Shown here one piece after another: positions 1 to 4,475 of a stretch of DNA of 5,836 nt. How positions within the stretch are numbered: the stretch's first letter is position 1; each line of letters starts with the position of its first letter. The translations under genes and the position numbers were made by a program. Where the stretch lies: contig JAFDCW010000328.1 in assembly GCA_019312705.1 (NCBI GenBank), positions 1 through 5,836 on the forward strand, written 5' to 3'. A model generated the notes under the pieces. It searched no databases. It was not told the DNA's origin and saw only the letters and a list, made by a program, of their open reading frames with translations. The DNA comes from Deltaproteobacteria bacterium (GTDB taxonomy: Bacteria; Myxococcota; Polyangia; Polyangiales; B10-G4).

Positions 1-191
1 AACGACCGACGTTGTTCGTGGTGGCAATCGCCGCAAGTCTCGGACCCGACGTGTTCGACCTCGTGGGCGTCGAAGTCGGACCTGATATCGGTGCTCACCG
101 CGGCGCCCTCGAAGGCGAGGGCCACCAGGGCCGGTAAAGCCAGCGCCCCCACGGCGAGGCGTTTCGGGCTCGCCCAACGGCGAGTGGGCAT
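1..191 (-). CDS. c-type (probably multihaem) cytochrome, N-terminal part only
   Basis: This reading frame is partial: it starts at ATG 191-189 and runs open to the left edge, giving 63 complete codons. Seen: a basic N-terminus (PTRRW, then SPKR), a hydrophobic stretch at about residues 12-27 (LAVGALALPALVALAF) and small residues suitable for signal peptidase I. A CxxCH haem c motif (C53-G-D-C56-H57) follows in the context VGSETCGDCHHEQ. Known: a covalent haem site soon after a Sec signal peptide is typical of periplasmic c-type cytochromes, and the 'GSExCxxCHxEQ' wording recalls cytochrome c554-like multihaem proteins. Inferred: an electron-transfer protein, number of haems unknown because the rest lies outside. 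Its ATG shares a base with the stop of the upstream ATPase gene (TGATG), so translation is probably coupled. Codon 19 is TTA, a rare leucine codon here. The haem motif and signal peptide make this more than a chance frame; the exact family is uncertain. Confidence 0.72.
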   Translation of the reverse strand, partial: MPTRRWASPKRLAVGALALPALVALAFEGAAVSTDIRSDFDAHEVEHVGSETCGDCHHEQRRS

Positions 192-3040
192 CAGGCGATT
201 TCTTCGAGGGTCCGTTCGACCCGCTCGAGCTCGCGGAGGCCGATCTGCCTCATGATGGCCCGCGCCTCGTGCAGGCGCTCCTTGGCCGTCTCGATGTCTC
301 CGCGTTCGATGAGGTGGTAGCCGAGCTCGGCGAGGGAGCGCGACGCCTCTTTCTCACTGCCGATGTCTCGGAAGAGGTCGATGCTCGCGAGGAACGCTTC
401 TTCGGCACGCTTGTCGACCCCGCCATCGGCATCGAAGAGGGTCTGGGCCCGGAACACACCGAAGGCGCGGTAGACCAGAGCGATTGCGTCGCGGGAACCG
501 TAGTCCTTCGCCATTTGGAGGGCCTCGGCCAGGCTCTCTTCGGCGTTGTCGTCGTTGTCGCGCATGGCAGCGCGTCCGAGGTTTCTCCCGACCTCGGCCA
601 TGCCCCGTTTGTCGCCGAGCATTTCCGCGTGGTCCCGGGCCTCTTCGAGGGCAACCTTCGCTTCGGCGATGTCACCGAGCTCGAGGTATGCTTCGCCGAG
701 GTTGTTCAGCAGGAAACACTGCGCTCGGGCGTCGGCCATCTCTTCGGCGGCGCTGAGCGCCTCCTTCCAAGATGCGATGGCCGCTTTGATGTCGCCGCGT
801 TCGTAGGCGACGATGCCCAGGGCGTTGTAGGTCTGGCTTTCGCCCTCCCGGTCGCCAATAGCCTTGCGGATTTCGAGGGCCTGCTCGAACACCTGGCCCG
901 CGATGTCGAGTTTTCCGCGGTCGAGTTCGATGCCTCCGAGGGTGGTGAGGCTCACGGCCTCGCCCCGACGGTCGCCGTGCTGGCGACGGATCTCGAGGGC
1001 CTCGGTTGCGGCTCGGATTGCCCGGTCGTTCTCCGAACCCAAGCGGTGGACTTGGGCGAGGTCGTCGAGGGTCGACGCGACACCGCGCAGGTCCCCGGCG
1101 GTACGGAACATCGACAGAGCCCGGTCGAGGAGAGCGCGCGCGGCTTCGTTGTCACCGCGCTGGCGTCGGACCCGGCCGAGGCGGTTGAGGGCGGCTCCGC
1201 CCTTGCCCCGGGCGCCAATGCTCCAGGCGAGGCGCAGCATCTCGGTGAACGCGCGGATCGCGTCGTCGTAGAGCCCGACCGTGCTCAGGAGCGAGCCGTG
1301 TTCGTGGAGAGCGTCGATCTTGCGGACGACGTCAGCGGAGTCGAGGAGGGGCAGCGCCTTTTCGATGAGTCGCAGCGCCGTGTTGGTATGCATCTGCGAG
1401 CGCTCGTAGCCCGCGGCCTCGAGGTAGGCGCGACCGGCTCGGCGGCCCATGCCGGCCTTTTCGAGGTGCGGGGCGATGAGCCCGGCGATGCCCTCGCGGC
1501 GGACCTCGGCGCTGACCGCGAGCCAACGCGCGACGGCGGTGTGGCGCTGGACGATGCACTCGGCACCGAGGCGCTCGTAGAGCTTCGTGCGTGCGCCCTG
1601 GACCAGGAAGCGCATTTCCCGGGCGCCGGGAAGGTCTTCGGATGCGGTGTTGGTGATGAAGCCTCGCTCGACGAGGCCGTCGAGGGCGGTCTCGAGGGCG
1701 GCGAGGTCTTCGTCGTCGGGCCAAATCGACATCGGGTCCGCGGCGTCGCCGGGGACGCCGCGTTCGGCGCGCATCTGGGCCAGAACAGCGCCGTCCCAGA
1801 ACACCTCGCCCACGACGGAAGCCCGCTCGAGGGTCGCCTGCTCGAACTCGTTGAGGCGGGTCAGGCGGGACTCGATGGCGTCGTCGAGGGTGATCGGGAG
1901 TTCGCCTTGTTCGAGGCGCGCGAGATCGACCTCGAGGCCGTCTTCGGCAGGCTGGAAGAGGCCGCTTTCGAGGAGGGCGAAGGTCAACTCGCGGACCGCG
2001 CCGGGGTTGCCCTTCGAGCGATGAAGGAGGCCCCCGGCGAGCTCTTCGGGGACCGAGATCAGGGTCGGGAGCAGCACGTGCAGCATGGCCGCCACGTCGT
2101 CTTCGTTGAGGGGCGCGAGGGGGCCTATGGCGACGCCGCCGGCGGGGTCGAGTTGTTCGGCGCGGTCGGCGATGGGCGCGTCCCCGGCGACCACGACGGA
2201 TACGTGACCCGCAACGTTGGTGATCCCCGAGAGCAGGGCCCAGCCGTCTTCTTCGGCGAAGTGCATGTCGTCGAGGAGTACGAGGACGGGCCGGGTCTGC
2301 GCGTCGCCCTCGACGAGGCGGCGCATGGCGGTCGTGACGCGGCTCCGGAGCTCGGTCGGCTTACCGCGCAGGGGGGCGAGGAAGGGAGAGTCGGGGAAGG
2401 GCACGCCGGCGACGTGGCCGAGGAGGTGCACGGTCTCGGCGACGACGATGGCGTCCTTGGTGCCGAGGGCCTCGGAGACCGTCGTGCTCATCTGCCCACG
2501 AACCGCGCTCGGCGAGGATGAAGGCGTGACGCCAAAGCGGTCGAGGAGCAGCCGCGAGAATGGAGCGTAGGGGCCGTCGCCGCCGTCCTTACGACACGCT
2601 GCGTAGAGGATGCGCACGTTCGGCGCGACCCGGGCCGCGATTTCGCCGGCGTACGTCAGCATCCGGGTGCGCCCCGAGCCGGCCGCTCCCTGGACCACCA
2701 CCAGCGTCGGTAAGCCGACAGTGAACGCGCGCTCGACCCCGGTGCGAATCGCTTCCGATGCTTCGGCCTGGCCGATGAGCGGCGGCTCCATATCTTCGCT
2801 GGTGAGTGTCGTCTCGATGTTATCGCCCTCGCTCGTCACCTCGCTCGAGAAGGAGATGTCGATCTCGGTGGCCTGCGCTGCTTCGAACTCCGGCATGGCG
2901 CTGACGACGGTCGGTGAGCCAACGGGCCCGACCCCCGTACGACCTGGGGTGGACAGGGCCACGCCGCACTTCGCGCAGGCGCGAAAGGCCCTTGGGTTTT
3001 CGAAGCTGCAGGAGGGGCAAGTGGTGACGATAGCGGCCAA
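191..3040 (-). CDS. zinc-ribbon / STAND-type AAA ATPase with C-terminal TPR array
   Basis: A 949-residue protein with no signal peptide or membrane segment, so probably cytoplasmic. Domains in order: a zinc ribbon at residues 8-25 (C8xxC11, C22xxC25); an acidic, low-complexity linker to about 85; a P-loop ATPase module from about 87, with Walker A GAAGSGRT (118-125) and Walker B VLVLLDDMH (252-260); a KGNP motif at 343-346 typical of AAA_16/STAND ATPases; a helical region at about 380-570; then roughly eight or nine TPR-like units of about 40 residues from about 573 to the end (for example LGIVAYERGDIKAAIASWKEAL at 741-762). Known: such proteins use nucleotide-dependent switching and TPR protein contacts in signalling, often joined to a kinase, cyclase or DNA-binding domain. 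None is present here, so the output is unknown. Walker A has Arg124 where Lys is usual. The start is TTG 3040-3038, chosen because it has a good ribosome site and includes the zinc ribbon. It lies 83 bp after the deacetylase gene and overlaps the cytochrome start. Confidence 0.9.
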   Translation of the reverse strand: MAAIVTTCPSCSFENPRAFRACAKCGVALSTPGRTGVGPVGSPTVVSAMPEFEAAQATEIDISFSSEVTSEGDNIETTLTSEDMEPPLIGQAEASEAIRTGVERAFTVGLPTLVVVQGAAGSGRTRMLTYAGEIAARVAPNVRILYAACRKDGGDGPYAPFSRLLLDRFGVTPSSSPSAVRGQMSTTVSEALGTKDAIVVAETVHLLGHVAGVPFPDSPFLAPLRGKPTELRSRVTTAMRRLVEGDAQTRPVLVLLDDMHFAEEDGWALLSGITNVAGHVSVVVAGDAPIADRAEQLDPAGGVAIGPLAPLNEDDVAAMLHVLLPTLISVPEELAGGLLHRSKGNPGAVRELTFALLESGLFQPAEDGLEVDLARLEQGELPITLDDAIESRLTRLNEFEQATLERASVVGEVFWDGAVLAQMRAERGVPGDAADPMSIWPDDEDLAALETALDGLVERGFITNTASEDLPGAREMRFLVQGARTKLYERLGAECIVQRHTAVARWLAVSAEVRREGIAGLIAPHLEKAGMGRRAGRAYLEAAGYERSQMHTNTALRLIEKALPLLDSADVVRKIDALHEHGSLLSTVGLYDDAIRAFTEMLRLAWSIGARGKGGAALNRLGRVRRQRGDNEAARALLDRALSMFRTAGDLRGVASTLDDLAQVHRLGSENDRAIRAATEALEIRRQHGDRRGEAVSLTTLGGIELDRGKLDIAGQVFEQALEIRKAIGDREGESQTYNALGIVAYERGDIKAAIASWKEALSAAEEMADARAQCFLLNNLGEAYLELGDIAEAKVALEEARDHAEMLGDKRGMAEVGRNLGRAAMRDNDDNAEESLAEALQMAKDYGSRDAIALVYRAFGVFRAQTLFDADGGVDKRAEEAFLASIDLFRDIGSEKEASRSLAELGYHLIERGDIETAKERLHEARAIMRQIGLRELERVERTLEEIA

Positions 3041-3047
3041 AAGACGG

Positions 3048-3052
3048 TCCTC
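3048..3052 (-). promoter_or_regulatory. ribosome binding site (GAGGA) for the TTG-started ATPase gene
   Basis: On the minus strand GAGGA lies 7 bases before the TTG at 3040-3038, a normal Shine-Dalgarno distance. It supports the TTG start over any internal ATG, which would remove the zinc ribbon. Confidence 0.55.
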
Positions 3053-3123
3053 GGCGGGGAGGCTACGCTCTAGTCGTCACCGTGGCGACCCGGAATTGGC
3101 GATTTTTGGCCCCGGGCCCGCTC

Positions 3124-4206
3124 TCAGCCCTCGGCTGCTTCGGCTTCGCACCGCTGACGGGTCTCTTCGCGGACCCGGGCTTGGCGGGCTTCGATGATGG
3201 CCCTCGGCAAAACCAGGGGTTCGGCGACGGCCGTCGGGGGGGCGCCGTCGCGGTCGGCGAAGAAGAGGGATGGGTCATCGACGACGTCGTAGAGCTCGTC
3301 CTCGGTGTCGAGGAGCGCGCAGTTGCGCCGCTGAATTTCGTCCATGATCAGGGGGAACGCTTCGACCGACCGCTCGTGGATGTCATGGAGGAGCACGATC
3401 CCACCGCGATCTCCCTCGTCCCGCTCGCGAACCTCGAGGACCCGGGTGAAGACTTGAAAGACCTCGTCCGCGGTCTCGACCTGGAAGTCCCCGGAGCCGA
3501 GGTTCCAGAGCATCGTGGTGTAGCCCCGGGCCGTGATCATGCCGTCAACCCGAGGTGACCGCGAGCCCCCGGGGGGCCGGAGGAGCCAGGGCCGGGCTCC
3601 GAGGACCTGTTCGAAGATGCGCTGGCTCTCGTCAATTTGCTCGGCGACGCCGCGGTCGTCGAGGGCCGGGAGCTGCACGTGGTCGAGGGTGTGGTTCGCG
3701 ACCACGTGGCCCCGGGCTACGATATCTCGGGCGATATCCTGCTGGAGCCTTTGCCGGGCCGTTTCGCCCCGCATGCGACTCGCCGTCAGGAAGAAGACGC
3801 CCTTGACGCCGTAGGTGTCGAGGTGGTCGAGGAGCTTCGGCGTGGTGCGGCGGTTGGGGCCGTCGTCAAACGTGAAAAGCAGCAGTCGGTGTGGGGTTTG
3901 ACCGGTGAGGATCCGGCCCCCGGCGAGGCGGCGGCCGAACGGGTCGTCGTGCAGCGGGTCGTAGTCGAGGGGGGTCGGGACCGGGCCCATGTCTTCGGTC
4001 GCTGCGCTGCTCGCGCTGCCGCCTTCGGCTGCCCGGGTGACCGGGGGCGGCGGCACGAGGGGCTCGGCGGACGACGCGCGCCCAGCGCTGGCGGCCCGTG
4101 CCTGGGGCACCTGGTCGAGCTCGAGAGAGAGCGCCGCGCCTCCGCTGAGGGCAAGGGCACACGAGAGGACGCGCAGGCCGCGCATGACCGCCGATGACTT
4201 CACCAC
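3124..4206 (-). CDS. secreted polysaccharide deacetylase (NodB domain, carbohydrate esterase family 4)
   Basis: A 360-residue exported enzyme. Signal peptide: basic start, hydrophobic core at about residues 11-28, and an ARA site at 36-38 suiting signal peptidase I. A Pro/Ala/Ser-rich linker runs to about 80. The NodB domain spans about 105-310 with every metal and catalytic motif: TFDDGP (112-117; D114 presumed base, D115 metal ligand), NHTLDH (H172 and H176 metal ligands), LRPPGG (209-214), GDF (239-241, where the family usually has DW) and LLHD (272-275; H274 presumed acid). Known: this family removes N-acetyl groups from GlcNAc-containing polymers such as peptidoglycan, chitin oligomers or exopolysaccharide, using a divalent metal. 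The substrate cannot be told from sequence; peptidoglycan or exopolysaccharide is the likely class. The frame starts at GTG 4206 with no clear ribosome site; GTG 4203 or ATG 4185 (residue 8) are alternatives, and the ATG also gives a good signal peptide. It is first in a probable unit with the downstream ATPase and cytochrome genes. Confidence 0.92.
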   Translation of the reverse strand: MVKSSAVMRGLRVLSCALALSGGAALSLELDQVPQARAASAGRASSAEPLVPPPPVTRAAEGGSASSAATEDMGPVPTPLDYDPLHDDPFGRRLAGGRILTGQTPHRLLLFTFDDGPNRRTTPKLLDHLDTYGVKGVFFLTASRMRGETARQRLQQDIARDIVARGHVVANHTLDHVQLPALDDRGVAEQIDESQRIFEQVLGARPWLLRPPGGSRSPRVDGMITARGYTTMLWNLGSGDFQVETADEVFQVFTRVLEVRERDEGDRGGIVLLHDIHERSVEAFPLIMDEIQRRNCALLDTEDELYDVVDDPSLFFADRDGAPPTAVAEPLVLPRAIIEARQARVREETRQRCEAEAAEG

Positions 4207-4216
4207 TGAAATGGTA

Positions 4217-4234
4217 GTGAGTCACACGGCGTGT
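4217..4234. promoter_or_regulatory. overlapping palindromes next to the deacetylase start, possible operator
   Basis: GTGAGTCAC (4217-4225) is a perfect 4+1+4 palindrome, and ACACGGCGTGT (4224-4234) is a perfect 5+1+5 palindrome; they share two bases. They lie 11 to 28 bases before the GTG start of the deacetylase gene, in a stretch richer in A and T than its surroundings. The position suits a repressor or activator site, but short palindromes arise by chance and no known operator is recognised. No convincing -35/-10 pair was found. Confidence 0.25.
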
Positions 4235-4270
4235 ACCCAAATAACCTACATGTCGCAGCCCAGGCAGGCA

Positions 4271-4298
4271 GCGGCCCAAACGGTGCTGCTTGGTTCAT
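4271..4298 (-). repeat. direct repeat, downstream copy
   Basis: On the minus strand this 28-base copy begins ATGAACCAAG and ends with the 14-base block ACCGTTTGGGCCGC. It matches the copy at 4447-4475 at 25 of 29 aligned positions with one gap, in the same orientation. The two starts are about 177 bases apart. It lies in the spacer, 64 bases before the deacetylase start. Confidence 0.6.
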
Positions 4299-4337
4299 GG
4301 GGCATCGAGGCCTAGGCGGATGCGAGATCGCGAATGC

Positions 4338-4351
4338 GGGTCGTGAGACCC
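4338..4351. other. small hairpin with GTGA loop
   Basis: GGGTC-GTGA-GACCC is a perfect 5-bp stem closing a GNRA-class tetraloop when read as plus-strand RNA. On the minus strand, the likely transcribed strand, the loop is TCAC and not GNRA. It may be chance in GC-rich DNA or part of a larger fold. Confidence 0.35.
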
Positions 4352-4386
4352 AAGCGAGGTGGCTCCGGTCGCGAGCAGCCCGCGGA

Positions 4387-4403
4387 AGCTACCTTTCGTA
4401 GCT
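4387..4403. other. 6-bp hairpin in the spacer
   Basis: AGCTAC-CTTTC-GTAGCT is a perfect 6-bp inverted repeat with a 5-base loop. No run of T follows on either strand, so it is not a normal intrinsic terminator. It lies 64 bases after the stop of the FecR-like gene. Confidence 0.4.
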
Positions 4404-4434
4404 GAGCAGGCAGCGCAGCGAGCGGGGCCAGATC

Positions 4435-4453
4435 GGGCCGGGTATCGCGGCCC
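4435..4453 (-). other. GC hairpin just after the FecR-like gene, possible 3'-end structure
   Basis: GGGCCG and CGGCCC form a perfect 6-bp stem around a 7-base loop. It begins 13 bases beyond the TGA at 4469-4467. The position suits a transcript end or an RNA-stabilising stem, but no U-tract follows on the minus strand, so intrinsic termination is doubtful. One arm overlaps the 14-base conserved block of the upstream repeat copy. Confidence 0.35.
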
Positions 4454-4475
4454 AAACGGTCCTTCTTCAGTTCAT
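4447..4475 (-). repeat. direct repeat, upstream copy, spanning the stop of the FecR-like gene
   Basis: This 29-base copy begins with the last two codons of the FecR-like gene (ATG AAC), contains its TGA stop and ends with ACCGTTTGGGCCGC. It matches the downstream copy at 25 of 29 positions. The shared ATGAAC suggests that the downstream copy includes a relic of the gene end. Confidence 0.6.

Larger units (their letters stand above)
4207..4466. other. 260-bp spacer between the FecR-like gene and the deacetylase gene
   Basis: No convincing gene on either strand. The part nearest the deacetylase (about 4207-4255) is relatively AT-rich and probably holds its promoter. The middle (about 4300-4440) is GC-rich and carries several short inverted repeats. 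One copy of a direct repeat lies inside the spacer, and the other straddles its border with the FecR-like gene. A 32-codon frame (ATG 4298 to TGA 4202-4200, minus strand) runs into the deacetylase start, but it uses rare TTA, CTA and TCA codons and lacks a ribosome site. Confidence 0.6.

Noticed and set aside
135..191. Twin-arginine export signal in the cytochrome N-terminus (RRW)
   Set aside because: The consensus S/T-RR-x-F-L-K is not met, and c-type cytochromes are normally exported unfolded by Sec.
269..2521. 750-codon open frame on the plus strand opposite the ATPase gene
   Set aside because: Its codons are in exact complementary register with the ATPase codons, so its stops would need TTA, CTA or TCA in the ATPase gene, which a GC-rich genome avoids. 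The product is a low-complexity Gly/Glu/Val/Ala-rich string with no domain, whereas the minus strand has clear motifs.
3073..3089. Imperfect inverted repeat GTCGTCAC-C-GTGGCGAC between the deacetylase and ATPase genes
   Set aside because: Almost no loop, one wobble pair and no T-run on the minus strand; it does not look like a terminator, and the two genes are probably cotranscribed.
4154..4176. Lipobox-like VLSC (residues 13-16) in the deacetylase signal peptide
   Set aside because: Too few hydrophobic residues precede the Cys; the hydrophobic core follows it and leads to a standard ARA cleavage site.
3082..4197. Plus-strand open frames opposite the deacetylase gene (3082-3558 and 3637-4197)
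   Set aside because: Same complementary-register effect; no motif or ribosome site, and the minus strand encodes all NodB motifs.
4207..4466. tRNA or other known RNA gene in the spacer
   Set aside because: No cloverleaf, T-loop sequence or recognised riboswitch core was found; only short unrelated stems.
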